A DNA stretch of 64,000 nucleotides, from NCBI GenBank assembly GCA_944472155.2, contig OX235271.1, forward strand, positions 65,392,416 through 65,456,415. Reading direction: 5' to 3'. The notes beneath the pieces are model-generated. The model was not told where the DNA came from, did not search any database, and worked only from the letters and a program-made list of their open reading frames with translations. Both the position numbers and the translations under genes were made by a program. Positions 45,691 through 57,499 of the stretch are shown here, one piece after another (position 1 is the first letter of the stretch; each line of letters starts with the position of its first letter). Source of the DNA: Trichobilharzia szidati. Lineage: Eukaryota; Platyhelminthes; Trematoda; Strigeidida; Schistosomatidae.

Positions 45691-47012
45691 TTTTCCGTCC
45701 TAAATTTATCAACACTTGATATAGCATTTCTGTCTCCATTACCTTCCAAGAGCATCCAATTCACCTAGACACAGTAGACTCAACTGGTCACGACTACCCA
45801 CAGTTTCCTAGTGATCCCGAGTACTCGGTGATCTCTCTAGCTGATGTTAGTTCACAGCGAAATCATCTGAAACTTCATAAAGTGTGTTCAATTACTATGA
45901 ATTAAATGAACAAAAGATTTATCGACTTTAATTTGCTTAGAACCTGAACATCGCTAACTCTTTAGAGAAGGAATGCTTAACTTGAGATAAGCAACCCGAC
46001 TCCATAAAATTACACCACTGTTATTGAAACTCTAAAGCTCAAGCTGTAAGCCTCATGTTCCATTCGGAACACAAAGCAATGAAGAATCGCTGCATGTACC
46101 ATTAAAATCAGTATTAAAATTCCGTTAGTAAAAATGAATAAGTCAACAAGTTTTACGTGCACATCTAGACCTTCTAAGAGATAGTACAAACAGAATATAA
46201 TCTCATACAAATGAAAATAAGAAATGGCTTCTAATTAGTTCGATCATTTTTAGTAGAGATTTAAGAGAAGAGAGCATGATTAGAAGAGCAAAGCTGAAAG
46301 TTAGCTTGTCATTAGACTGTATAGATACCAGCTAGTGATTGAGATGAACTCAACTTAGATATGATCTTTGGTAAATTCAGTTGCCAATGATTGCAATATG
46401 TCATTACATCATTTGTTTTTATGAATGACTGAAGTTAATCTCATTTATAGTGTTCATACTAGATTATACTAACCAGCTGGCATAAATGATTCCAGGAGAA
46501 CAAAAGTAAACGTAGATTATGCTTAAGCTTCTTCCATGTAAGAGATTTATCTCCAAACGAAGGGTATTCAGTCTCCTACGAATAAACTTCTTTTATAACA
46601 CTAAACATACATGTACATACGTACGCACGAACGTCCACACTGTAAGTCTAACGTTCCCTAATTAGTGTCATGATGACTTGGAAGTCTACTGAGAAACGAC
46701 AGAGATTGCACGTATGTCTATCGGTATATACATATGGATGTGTGTAAGCATAATTAAGAGATCAATATAATAGCATAATAGTATAGTATCAAAGTGTATA
46801 ATGCTCGAGGAAACTAATCGACATAACCAAGAAAATCGACATAACTGAACATAGTTCAGTTTTACTGATCTTCTTCCATATGTGAATAACGATTTCATAC
46901 ATCCTCTAGGTTGTTTAGAGAACTTTACAAATACGTGTGACCTGTGATAATAAGCAGACTAGAAATAAAATATGTAGGACACATATACATATGCATAATG
47001 TTATTGACTTAC
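45691..47012. other. Copine intron, SINE C tail only
   Basis: A plus-strand SINE C 3' fragment lies near 46010-46085 (TGTTCCATTCGGAACAC). The rest is unrecognised. Confidence 0.5.
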
Positions 47013-47036
47013 TCAATCTCTGTATCGACGTCTTCT
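47013..47036 (-). CDS. cpne: Candidate 24-bp cassette microexon of copine
   Basis: 24 bases between a TTTTTTTAATAG acceptor and a GTAAGTC donor. It has the same 2-in, 2-out phase as its neighbours and would insert eight residues (seven of them EDVDTEI, plus one at the junctions), giving ...GDS EDVDTEI DDLIGEF. The insert is strongly acidic and falls right after calcium loop 3 of C2B. Skipping it restores the canonical copine sequence, so if real it is an alternative cassette. No homology supports it; splice sites and phase do. Confidence 0.55.
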   Translation of the reverse strand, partial: RRRRYRD

Positions 47037-47620
47037 CTATTAAAAAAAGAGTAAAAATTTAAAAAGTAATAATAAATGACATTTTTTTCAGGACATATGA
47101 ATAAATTACTGAAAAAAGAGAATTAAGATTAAAGCAATTTCAGTTGAAAAAGAGAGAAAACTAGTCAACGAACAGTAGTTAATATTCTGTTCCTGTGATG
47201 TCTCTTTAGTAGCATCTGTTAGGCGTTGAAACAACCTGTCTTATTCCTGTGTTAATGACATCAGTTATGTCTAGCAATATTTATTAAATGAGGAGTCAGT
47301 TGGTGACATGTGAGTGTGAGAAAGGAAACATTGAGACAGAGATGAAGACTAGCTAAGTAAGCCAAATGGAATGGTTACTAAAGATGTATATTGAGTATTA
47401 TTGTGCAAATATTTATATTCATTATGGTGACAGTAGATGTTAGTGCTGGCGAACACTGAGTTGTTTGTTTGTTTATTCGAACTCGCCTCCATATTGGCGG
47501 GAGACAAAAAGGCTATAGCTGCTTAATTGTGTACTGGATGGAAGAAGATTGGAGAAATACAATCAAAAGTATTGTTGTACAGTATTTTAACTTTTATTTA
47601 CAGATTTTAGCACTGATAAA

Positions 47621-47854
47621 GTGCGTCGGTGGCATAGCGGTTAGGGCGCTCGCCGACCACGCAAATGGTCCGGGGTTCGATCCCCGGCCACTGACGCACT
47701 CCTTTACCTCGCTTAACCAGAATAAATGCTGGTGAAGAGGAAAGGTTCGACATGAGGCCAGCAACCCCATCCTGTAAAAATAAACACTGATACAGAAACT
47801 TCAAGCCACTAGCTTGGAGCCCAATGTTCCACTGGGGAACGTGAAGGAAAAAAA
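47621..47854 (+). mobile_element. SINE C, young, intact tRNA-like head
   Basis: GTCGGTG...CACTGAC pair as a seven-pair acceptor stem (one G-T). A box TGGCATAGCGGTTAGGGCG, B box GGTTCGATCCCC; the right half resembles tRNA-Val (CGCTCGCC, ACGCAAA). The body ends CCACTGGGGAACGTGAAGG plus A-run. A 12-bp duplication, agcactgataaa, lies at 47609-47620 and 47855-47866. Confidence 0.92.
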
Positions 47855-47866
47855 AGCACTGATAAA

Positions 47867-48569
47867 CCATTGTAAATCTGTTTGATTGTCCCTTGAAGAA
47901 TAAACGGTCGTGCTACCCAACCGTTTTCTGCTGTTCTGCGTCAGTTAAATTGCATAGTGTTCTGCGTATTAGGCTTAGTCTTCTGAAATCAGAGATAGGT
48001 CTAGGATCTCTGCGATCTGGATGTTTGCAATCTGTAATCTACTTTCTGCAACTGTCACTAACAGTAAATAAAAGATTGTTATTGCTTAATCTGAATCATT
48101 TGAAGTTTCGGCTAGCTAATGGAAGGAAATGTCTAAAATTTCCAATTCAAGTCGTATAAATCACAAGAAAGGAATTGTATCCACTCAAATAACTCGTCAA
48201 AATCTGTGCTGTTTTGTTTAAATCCCCGGTCGACATTTATAATATCAAGTACGTCAGAAAATGAATATTTTAGGCCTCAGAATATGACCATCGTGAACTT
48301 TTATCTAGAAATATGTAATAGGCAAATAATGACTCATTTCATATTTAACTTTAGGTAGATGTTTCAAAATAATTACGTAGTTGGTGATAACCATCTTGAG
48401 GAACAAATATTCACCAAAGAACGATTATTCTGTCTCTGAGAGTGCCCCTAACATCAAACTCCACCGACTAGTATCAGGTACAGACCACTATTCATCTATA
48501 CAATGGGAGGGGGTAAATGACCGAACCGTGTGGAGTATGAGTGGTAAACTTGATGATTTATGATATGCA
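47867..48569. other. Copine intron, no recognised feature
   Basis: AT-rich, nothing recognised. Confidence 0.5.
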
Positions 48570-48805
48570 CTATAGGATAAGGAAACATCTAGTCGTAATT
48601 GGCATCCAACCACGTTCGTGCTCCGAGGTTCAAATCCCTCCCGAAGACTTCTAAACCTTCCTTAGTCGGTGGTACGCCCCGTAGAGAGAGAAGCTAGGGC
48701 GTAAGGCTAGCAAGCCAATAGAAATGACACCACTGCTACTGAAACTTCAAAACTGAGGCTTGAAGCCTTATGTTCAATTATGAACGAGAAGGAATAAAAA
48801 AACTG
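48570..48805 (+). mobile_element. SINE C, old copy
   Basis: Decayed head (CCAACCACGTTCGTGCTCCG, GGTTCAAATCCC), then CACTGCTACTGAAACTTCAA and an A-rich tail. Confidence 0.7.
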
Positions 48806-49105
48806 ACATCCAAAGGGAGAAATTAAAGATTTCTTACTCAAGAATATTTATCAACGCCAACTTTTCGTGATTACATTGTCAAGTAGAGAGTATGAAGAAC
48901 AGAATTGAAATTTTCTTTGAGAGAATCGCATTCATTAGATTTTTGACTTAAGGCAATATTAAACTCTTAATAATGTCGTAATAATTAAAGAAATTTTAAG
49001 CGAGAAGAATAAAACTTTCATCTTCATTTACGAGTGATTTTCTTAAAATATATATTAGACGATGAAATTAAACATTAAAGATATTGTTTTATTCAGTTAA
49101 CTTAC

Positions 49106-49153
49106 GAATCACCGACAGCACCATCCCAGTCGAAGCACCGAAAATACAATTCA
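49106..49153 (-). CDS. cpne: Copine exon: C2B calcium loop 3, 48 bp
   Basis: A 48-base exon, phase 2 in and phase 2 out. It reads ELYFRCFDWDGAVGD and leaves TC. FDWD is the loop-3 motif, and its aspartates are standard C2 calcium ligands. The acceptor is TTATTAG and the donor GTAAGTTAAC. Joining directly to 41220-41292 gives Ser then DLIGEF, as in other copines; joining through the microexon at 47013-47036 also keeps frame. The loop is one residue longer than the usual DWDxDGSHD spacing. Confidence 0.9.
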
Positions 49154-49744
49154 CTAATAAAAAAACAAGTCATGAATTAAGAAACAATGGAGTGAATTAA
49201 ACAATCGGATGGAAACTTTCGTTTAGTAATAGACTTTAAAGTTAGTTTTTGTGGTTTATACTCTTAAATACACAATGAGATAAAAATATGGATTCTCTGG
49301 ATATTTGAAATATGCTGTCAATGGAAGTGAACATTGAACGTTGGTTTATTGGCCTTGGTCGCCACTGGCGGGCAACTCGAAGGCGCGAATAGTTCAATCG
49401 TGCACGAGTTGGAAGAAGATGAAAGAATACGAATATTTATTGTGAAACATTTGTTTACAGACTATTTACTAACCTCGATTTTAATTGCCAAATAATACAA
49501 CTTCATTCTTACAACCACTGGTGTTTTGGAGTTAAAGTCGAGATTCAGTCGTAGTTAATATCGGTTCGGAGCGTCTTCGTAACAATAGGAACTTAGGGTT
49601 AAGTTCCTTGTCATATGCTTTTAAATGTTTCGATTACTGTAAATTTTACTAAGAATGAATGAGTTCTTATACTAAACCTGGCATAATACATTAATTTTAA
49701 AGCCATCACTTCTGATGCCTTGCTATTAGGCGTTAGGCTCAATT

Positions 49745-50240
49745 TAGAAGTCGTGACCAGTGGAGTTTATCAGGTTAAATGAGAGGAGAGATAATCATCA
49801 CTGACAATGGTTGGCAGTCGAGATATTTGGGGGAAAATATTTTAGATAAATTGTCAAACCATGTGACTAAATTGACATGATTATGAACAATTATTTATGC
49901 TCGAAATGTCTTCCAGTTGTTAATACAGCATCCTTGTGTGATATTTAAAATAAACTTATCTAATATGGAATTACATTCTACCACAGTGACCAAATTCTAC
50001 ACTTATATTAATCATACATTTCGCAAATTGGCGGATTTAGAATTCATTGGGCATTACAATCCATCCCAGTGGTTAAATTGCCAACGTCTCTCCTCGTAAT
50101 CGGAAGGTCCAGGAGTTGATCCCCCGTAGGATCATGGATACCTACTGCTGAATGCGTAAAAACTACTAAGAAACAGCTGTCCAGTGCTTCACGGTTCTAA
50201 ATATTTCTCTAACTGATGCAACTTCGTGATCAAACTTTAA
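49745..50240 (+). mobile_element. SINE A, old and expanded
   Basis: Starts GAAGTCGTGACCAGTGGAG. The head TCCCAGTGGTTAAATTG and tail GTTCTAAATATTTCTCTAAC are recognisable, with unrelated AT-rich bases between. Confidence 0.6.
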
Positions 50241-51581
50241 ATTAGAGATAAGCTCAAGATATTTAATGAATCTTGAACCCTGGACTACTTTCATTAATTA
50301 ATAATCCTTTTGTGTGATGACATCTTTCGAAGTTGCCCACTTTTTACTTCAGCAGTGAATCATAGATGTTATAACTACAAATATTTACACTGAAGGCATA
50401 ACTGAACTAATCCATTTTACTTTGATGTGAGTTTGTAGTGCACTACTGTTTGCTAAATGTTTAAAGAAACAAACAGGGGGAGGGACGTGAAACCTTGTTG
50501 TAACTTGCAGAAATAGCTTTATCCAGAGTACTTGGAGATATAGAATAATAGGTTGGTGATAAGGTGAACAAGAATGGAGAAATCAATAAAATGTTTGAAA
50601 TTTCAATGCTCAACCAACAAAGTTTATTCGTAATGTCTGAAAAGCGATACTGTGATCACCTAGATCAAGACGAATTCTATTACAGACAAGAAAGGGGTCA
50701 CGAAAATAGCTCGGTATGATGATGATTGGTAAACCATGCTCAAAAACGTAGATATCACTGCGCTATCTAATATGGAATAATACCTATAGTTCAAACACTT
50801 GTAATTTATAATTTTCGAATGATTTCAGTTACTATGACAGACTGTTACAATCGAAAAGTTTACATTCTGACGTGGAAAAGATGGCTACACATTGTTTTCC
50901 AAACTTTTAAATGACAGTATTGTTTGAAGTAAATTAGTTCTACTTCATTCCATCAGTTTGCATTCATTGAAAACAAGCTCAAAAACAAAAATGGAACACA
51001 CGATTTCGGCAACTTGACAACTCAAACAAATTTAGAAAGAACAAGAGAGAAAGAGGAGGTTGACGAAAAGCGGAAAAACACAGAGTGAAATAAAACTACA
51101 AGTTGTCCTAAACTCCCGAAGGGGAATCACAAGCGTAAATCAAAGGAATTTTTTTAAAAGTTAGCCTGAAGGATATTTTAATCACAAGTAAAATTAGGTA
51201 ACATTCGAGGAATATAAGTGTAACTACTTTTACGCTAGTGAGCATTTTTCTTGCACCAGTGTCTGAAGTATACATCAAAATTCAGTTACTTAATTCATGC
51301 CACTTGACTTTTCATTTAGAAATGAGTGGTGGTAAATTAGTTTTCTTTTTTTTATTGAAAAAAATTGACTGTAAAGTGTGAACTAAGCGAAAATTCAATT
51401 TCCAGTTTGATTTGATTTTTGTTTTACCTTCCTTTTTAGAAAAGTGAAAATCTGAACACTTACATTTCACTGTATCAAAAGAATTATAATGTTCAAGTAT
51501 TGAATTTAAGATGTTAAGAGTATTAACAACACATCAATAATTTCTTTATAAGGTGTAAAAGACTATTAAAATGATATTTAC
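50241..51581. other. Copine intron, no recognised feature
   Basis: About 1.3 kb between SINE A and the exon at 51582. Nothing recognised. Confidence 0.5.
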
Positions 51582-51686
51582 CAGTCAATGTTTCCACCGC
51601 ATAATCTATCTAAGCATACCAGAATAGGCTTCCAATCAGGGAACAGAGTATTCTTGATAACTTCACTTCGATAGCATTTCTGTAAT
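51582..51686 (-). CDS. cpne: Copine exon: C2B middle
   Basis: One base, 34 codons and two bases. It carries CYRSEVIKNTLFPDWKPI, the family motif [HY]R[TS]EV[IV]KN[TN]L with the following Pro and Trp, then LDRLCGGNID. The acceptor is AATACAG after a TTCTGTTCTGTTTTATTT tract and the donor is GTAAATATC. A second AG four bases into the exon (ATTACAG) would be an alternative acceptor but would break the phase with the preceding exon. Confidence 0.93.
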
Positions 51687-52169
51687 CTGTATTTAAATAA
51701 AACAGAACAGAAGATAATTGAACATGCTGCTACTCAGAAATTGGTTTAAAAGTTAAATATAATAATATCAATCCACTCTGATAATCAGATGGCCTTTGAA
51801 TGCCATTCAGTACTTAACATGGTTACATATAGCTAAGTGGCTATGGTGTAATTCAGTAATAGAGTGCCTTTACATGAATTCAGTGTATCTTCTAAAACAT
51901 ATTTACTATAACATAACTTGTTTTTATGTGGCTAGAAGAGATATCTAGAATAGGGTTTGTTAGGGTGGAGTTCTGTATCCAGAGCATTTTTCAGTCTCTG
52001 AAGGGTAGTGAGAATTAATATTTTGCATGCCGTTGATAAGAGCACGATTTTTGTGCCAGTTCTTGTAAAGTCTTAAATCTTTGATAGTTTGAAGGTTCGG
52101 CCTTCCTTCTAATCTGTAGGTACCTTTCTTCCTTTGAAAATGTTCTGGAAAAATGTTATGAGCATAACC

Positions 52170-53420
52170 TCAACTGTCGCCAAGTCCGTTTTCAGTGCTT
52201 TCGGAGAAATTCCATCCGGTTCTGCTGATTTCTCAACAGGCTTTCAGTAGCTTTATTGAACTCAAGACATCTATTTTTGTTGGAGGAAAAGCAAATCATG
52301 TGCGGATTGAATTGCAGTGCTATGCATCACCATCGAATAGAGCGTAGAGTGTCAGTCAAATTTCTACCTCAAATTCATCGACTCTGAAGAGACGTTTGAC
52401 AATGAAGTGATTTGGAAACTGCTTCGGCTCTGAGGAGTGCTCCAAATCCCAGCCAAGTTTATTCATCAGCTATATGATGGTATCCCATGTCATGTGATTC
52501 ACAATAGAAAACTCAGTGAAGCCTTTGAAGTGCATGCAAGTGTAAGACAAGGCGAACTATTATCACCGATGGTATTCCTGACTATGGTGGATTAGATCAT
52601 GCAGTAGGCTATGGGAAGTGAGAAGACAAGCGGACGGAGGGTAGAATACTCAAGGAAATCTGGACTTTGCAGATGATTTAGGTCTGATGTCAAACAAAAT
52701 CGAGGACATACAGTCGAAAAAAGACAAGTTGACAGAGTTGGTGAGCAGCGAAAAAAAGGAAGGAGATGAAGACGGAGGTGAGGAAGGTAACCAGCAATCT
52801 ACAACAAGCACAGACAATTATCAACACAATAAATTTGTGAGAGGTTACTCCCTTCACTTATCGAGGCAGCGTCGCTCTAACTACAGATGACAGCACGGAT
52901 GACTATGTCGAAACCAGAATCGGAAAAGTATGTCACACATCCATCAGTTTGGAAATCTTCTGCACTTATCACAAGGGATAAAGTTTGAATTTTTATAACG
53001 GTGTTATGACAGGCACTTCTTTTATATAGGTCAGAAACTCGACTCAGAAGTTACGGAGAGCATTTGTAGCAGCCTGCTGCAGAGTTTTATCAACAGCCGA
53101 CTTCTCTGACTCCATAGTGAAAATCAGATAGCCTGGTGAAAATGATTATCAACAATGAACTCTTTAAACGGATTAATCAATATGCTGAGGAAAATGGAAG
53201 TGGATTGGATACATAATGAAGAGTTTGTTGTTCGACAGTAAGCTCAAGGTCATCAATCTAGGGGAACCCGATTGGAAGACGGCGAGTTGGGCATTGGAAG
53301 ATGATACAAATGAGACCATGTTTTATAAAGACCTAAATTTTCTAGAATATTACCTCTGTCTTTACATAGCTGCTTGTATTTTCCTCCCCCACTCATGACC
53401 TTGGAACCCTATTGCTTGTT
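52170..53420 (+). mobile_element. RTE-like RT relic, longest copy
   Basis: It covers more of the RT than the others. FIDFEKTFDNEVIWKLLR-type sequence (near 52360-52410), VIHNRKLSEAFEVHASVRQG, LLSP and LDFADDL (52664-52682, catalytic FADD still spelled) appear across frames, then the IGK-to-tail region. Frameshifts and stops throughout. Confidence 0.83.
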
Positions 53421-53473
53421 GACTGTTTTAACCTATCAGTGTAATTAGTGTCTCTTAAAGTCACTCTGAGAAT

Positions 53474-53495
53474 TTATATATATATATATATATAT
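53474..53495. repeat. TA microsatellite
   Basis: Eleven TA units in a row inside the relic-rich intron. Confidence 0.9.
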
Positions 53496-53689
53496 TGTAA
53501 TCAAGTGCTGTCAACCATTTTCGCTGTTGATATGGACAGTAAAAGCTCTCCACGTCAACTGTTTGCCTTCTTTTCTCGTCCTCTTGTGTCGTGCTTTCCG
53601 TTGAATCTTACTCTGTTGCTGTTGTTGCCAATAGTGATTAGAACAGTAGGCTTGCGAAACGACTAGGTAAGAAGTTTGTTAGCGCAAAT

Positions 53690-53890
53690 ACCAAGTGTAT
53701 TAATGGTCATATGATCATGTGAGGGAGACATGACAGCTTATGGACAATCATGGAGTCAATTAAAGAATACTGTAGATAATGGGAGAAAATAAAGATGCCT
53801 TGCTGATACTCTATATTTCACTCGTAACCAATGGGAATAGTACTGATAATGAGCAGTGGAATCCAGGATATGCATTTTGCTTAATTAAGA
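53690..53890 (+). mobile_element. RTE-like tail joined to SINE B scrap
   Basis: GAGACATGACAGCTTATGGA and AATCATGGAGTCAATTAAAG form the RTE-like C-terminus and tail. A 25-bp inverted piece of the SINE B hammerhead 3' side (GTGGAATCCAGGATATGCAT) follows. Confidence 0.6.
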
Positions 53891-54394
53891 CTCATGACAA
53901 TAACAATTATCATACCATAATGTATACAATCCTGTATTTTATGTTTGAGAATTAGAATATGAGATAAACAACTAATAATCTAGCAAAAAAAGTAAAAAAT
54001 GATTTGAATGCCATTTATTCTCATAAATAATTGAACATCATTATATGGATTTACAACCATTAATTACTTTCTAAATCAAATTATTGCTTGTTTTCATATA
54101 TGCCTACAGGGCAGTTTGTCTGGTTTTTCCGTCTTTTTGTATGTTTATCAGATTTTATTTTTATATTATTGACGAGGACAAAAATTTTCATTATTTGATT
54201 TACACAAAAAGGTTTGCTTGTATGTGAATCTTAGTTGTTTTTTAGGCTTTAACAACGGGTAAATTTATGTCCTGTATTTGCTAAGAGATAAATAGAGTAT
54301 TTTAAGCAATTTACTGGAATGAAATGTGAATCACAGTCCTGTAGACGACTGCATAAACACAGTTTCTGTTATAAATTTCTCTCGTCACCTTGGA

Positions 54395-54530
54395 AATCAC
54401 GTAATGAGGAAGTGTAGGCTCGAAGACAGTCATGGAGACAAGTAAAATTTACGCCTGTGAACCAGATGGAATATGTCACTCGGGTCCTACGTTGCAATGG
54501 GAACTCAAAAAATGAATAACAATAAGAAGT
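54395..54530 (+). mobile_element. RTE-like 3' end, short relic
   Basis: GTAGGCTCGAAGACAGTCAT and the tail GGGTCCTACGTTGC with AATGAATAACAATAAG match the family 3' end. Confidence 0.55.
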
Positions 54531-56887
54531 ACTACTTTGAACTATACACTTAACCTTATGTGATCGGAGTGGTAATAGATGAAACATCGTGTTTTATGTT
54601 TAATGGGCATCCTCAGCTGACAAGATTTGTTTCAAAGTTAGTTTATGGGTTTAAATATTACATTTATCTCTGTGCAAAGTTTTCCATATTTATTCTTTGT
54701 ATGGTAACACTACAGATGCTTTAAATGTCTTAATTTTAGTGCTATCTTCCTTACTGATATATATTGAAAAATATGTGAGCATTTCAAGTGAACATCGACA
54801 TCTCTACAAAAATCCGTAAATTCTACAGTTCGACTTCTCATTCCTTCTAAGTATAAAGTTTTACAATGTTTCATTGTATAATAACGTCAACGTTTTAATT
54901 TAAAGTGCTTGAATGTCAGCACAGGAACTGTGTGAAACTAATTTCATCATTTAACGCAATATTCCACTGTAATTCAAATGCAGATGGAAACCATTTGAGT
55001 TCGTCAAGATATCGAATGTTTGTCTTAATATAGCAAGACTTCTGGATTCCTGACATTCTTCGTGAACAAAATAGTTAAACTGTTAAACAGTTCTGAGTAT
55101 AGTGTTGAGATACATACGGATAGGAAATATGGATTAGACTTAAACTTAAATAGTCTTGTGGGGACTATAAATTATGAACTTAGATGAGTTGAGTTAACCG
55201 TTTTTATTCATACCGTTTATTTTCTCAAATGCAAAACAACTGGATTATTGATTTATCTGTATCATCTAGTCTTGTCTGTAACAAAGTAATTGTTTGGGAA
55301 ATCCCTGCTTATTGATCTAATTATGATCTGATAACGTTTATACTTATTTGGATCTTTCAGGTAACTTTGTCATCAGTATCTGTCTTTCTCCTAGGCTGTA
55401 TATCATTGTCCTGACATTTATATGTGTTGAATTTATCCTTATTATTTGTCTCTATCCCCGTTTATTCTTCAATTTTGAAGCTTTTCCTTGTAGTTTTGTG
55501 ATGATATTGACAATGTATTGTTTCTACGGTGTGATTTTATTTCACTCAATCAAGATTATTCTGACCTTAGACTATTTGCACTAAGTGTTGGCGTGTGATT
55601 CTTGCGGACATAATGTGGATCCCACAATGATGAGAATATTCCACTTTATTCTAAGGTGCTTCTCACCGTTGAAATCTGGCTAACTTAATTTGTTCAACAA
55701 TGCTAGTTTTGTACTTAGAAAATACCTTAACTGTATATCCACTTGATGACACTGTTGAGGTAATCTTGATGTTTGGTGTCATCACTGCTAGATAGAAACA
55801 CACAAATCTAACCACAGATAATCGTCTTTTTGCCATCTTTGGAGCATTTTGTGACTGTTCGTGTCTCAAGGAAGTTACTGACAGCTATACAGTAGGATGA
55901 AAAGATTGGTTTCTTGAGTGCGAACCATAACGAGTCCATTTTTTTTAATTACATTGTCTACTACTTGGTGTCAGTATTGTGGATGTTTCATAAATGCTAA
56001 CGCTGTCTCATTGTACGACTAATTTGAAGCTTTTTAACTGGTCGTAAAGTACACGTTAGCTGATGGAAGGCATTTCAACACATTCAAAATTGTTGTTTCA
56101 GTCATGAAGTTGAAGTGTCGACACAGCATGAGATTGATAACCATCAAAAAAGTGAACCGTTAATATAGTCAGTGTATTTCATGCAAAATTATTTTCGAAA
56201 CACTGTGTTTTAATGAAGAAGTTTACATTAGAGTCACTTATTTAAAGCAGTGAAAAGAGCTCATAATGAAAAATATATCTTGACAAACCCTCAAGAGTAA
56301 TACTCTGATGAATTGCAATAGTGTTCTCTTGATTTCTTACTGAAATTCCCAATAGACTTGCAAACAATATGAATAATCCAATAATTAAGTCTATCTGATT
56401 TATTTCCAGATTGCATTGTATACTCTTCACGTCTACAGAAACACAGCTTTTGTAAACGTAAAGCACTAAAAGACTTGAATTTTGAGTCAAATTTGAGATT
56501 AAACTTTCTCCAAGGATAATACTTTAACTTTCAAAACCGTGGCTGGTGCAGCTTTTAATCCTTGTTTTGCCTAAGCGTCAACATTTATCTATTAGGTAGG
56601 GTTGATGAATTGCGTCACAAAAAGATATGAATGGATTAACCTCAAGAAAGCGAATAAAAAGTCCCTGTAGAACCACTCATAAGAATCTAGAAAAGTTAGG
56701 TCATCATAATTCGATCTAATGTGCTAGACGTACTGATTTTACTCTGTGGTCTGAAGTCGAATTACTCGTTTTTGCATATTACGGACAAACTTGATTAATT
56801 GTTTTCTCAGTAAATACAGAAGTGTTTATAAAACAAAAAAAATTCTCAGAATCAATCGATTTCTAGCAAAAAGCCAGCACCACTTAC
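54531..56887. other. Copine intron, no recognised feature
   Basis: About 2.3 kb AT-rich. A 78-codon hydrophobic plus-strand frame (55348-55584) lacks an ATG at its start and is discounted. Confidence 0.5.
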
Positions 56888-56991
56888 TTTCCTCGTTCAT
56901 TTCTTCGATAAATAATTACATAAGGATCAGATTTACCAAAGAAATCTTTTTTATCCAAATTTGAACCAACCATTTTGATGAAAATATTCTC
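56888..56991 (-). CDS. cpne: Copine exon: start of C2B domain
   Basis: 34 codons plus two bases. The reading frame carries NLDKKDFFGKSDPYVIIYRR, the C2 strand and calcium-binding loop 1 with the two expected aspartates (KKD and SDP). The acceptor is TCACAG after a long pyrimidine tract (no other AG between tract and exon), and the donor is GTAAGTGG. It enters in phase 0 and ends in phase 2, so the AA left over is completed to lysine by the first base of the next exon. The upstream C2A exon was not found between here and 64000. Confidence 0.92.
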
Positions 56992-57499
56992 CTGTGATGA
57001 TATTTTTATGGATAAACGTTTGAATCGTGTTAAACAGGATTGGAGAAATCAGAGAGAAAAAAACCAAAAGAGAAAGAATCAACGTCTTAGTATTAGTTCC
57101 ATACAATGATCAAATTACATAAAATGTTAACACTCTAATATATAATTTTAGAGTGGAAATTACTTGCATTTCTGAAATAATGTTTTTTGGTCGAACAAGT
57201 AATACATTGAGGGACTTTTTTAGCGTGAAATGTTTTGTTAAGACTTGGTAAAAAAGTGAGTAAGTTAATTACTGGTTGTTTACGCTTTGTAAAACAATGT
57301 GGTGTGGTTTATATCTAAGTCGCATACAAAAAATATCTACTTGAATGAACTTATACTATTTTTGGCTCATACCAACTGCTAATTAACAGTTTGCTAATAA
57401 TTTGCATAATTTAATAATTTATGTACCTTAGTATCTCATACGGCATTGCCGCATGTCAAGTGATGCACAACGGAAACCTCAGGCTGGCTACTGCAACCG
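56992..57499. other. Copine intron upstream of C2B, no feature
   Basis: The pyrimidine tract of the 56991 acceptor lies here. No C2A exon found. Confidence 0.5.

Larger units (their letters stand above)
322..56991 (-). other. cpne: Copine gene, partial, ten exons in window
   Basis: Copines are calcium-dependent phospholipid-binding proteins with two C2 domains and a C-terminal von Willebrand A (vWA) domain; they move to membranes on calcium rise. Nine minus-strand exons plus one optional microexon (56888-56991, 51582-51686, 49106-49153, 47013-47036, 41220-41292, 39266-39319, 29070-29131, 21828-21983, 17570-17645, 322-449) join in phase. They read C2B (KKDFFGKSDP, YRSEVIKNTL, FDWD, DLIGEF), the basic linker (PKKKRKK), the FLDYIFGG motif and half of vWA (YDSD, FGFGAK, then FSPII). 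About 268 residues are in the window, against roughly 550 for a whole copine. C2A exons are expected above 64000 and the C-terminal exons below 1. Introns run from about 1.9 to 17 kb and are full of retroelement relics. Identity rests on motif order; I could not run a search. Confidence 0.93.

Noticed and set aside
47622..47694. A real tRNA gene
   Set aside because: Good stems, but the anticodon loop does not give a clean valine anticodon, and the sequence continues into a SINE body with a target duplication.
55348..55584. 78-codon hydrophobic plus frame
   Set aside because: No ATG at its start, AT-driven Ile/Leu/Phe composition, no splice context or homology.
57160..57245. Minus-strand open stretch with GTAAT donor as C2A exon
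   Set aside because: The reading contains none of the C2A motifs (no KSDP, no KNNLNP) and no good acceptor.
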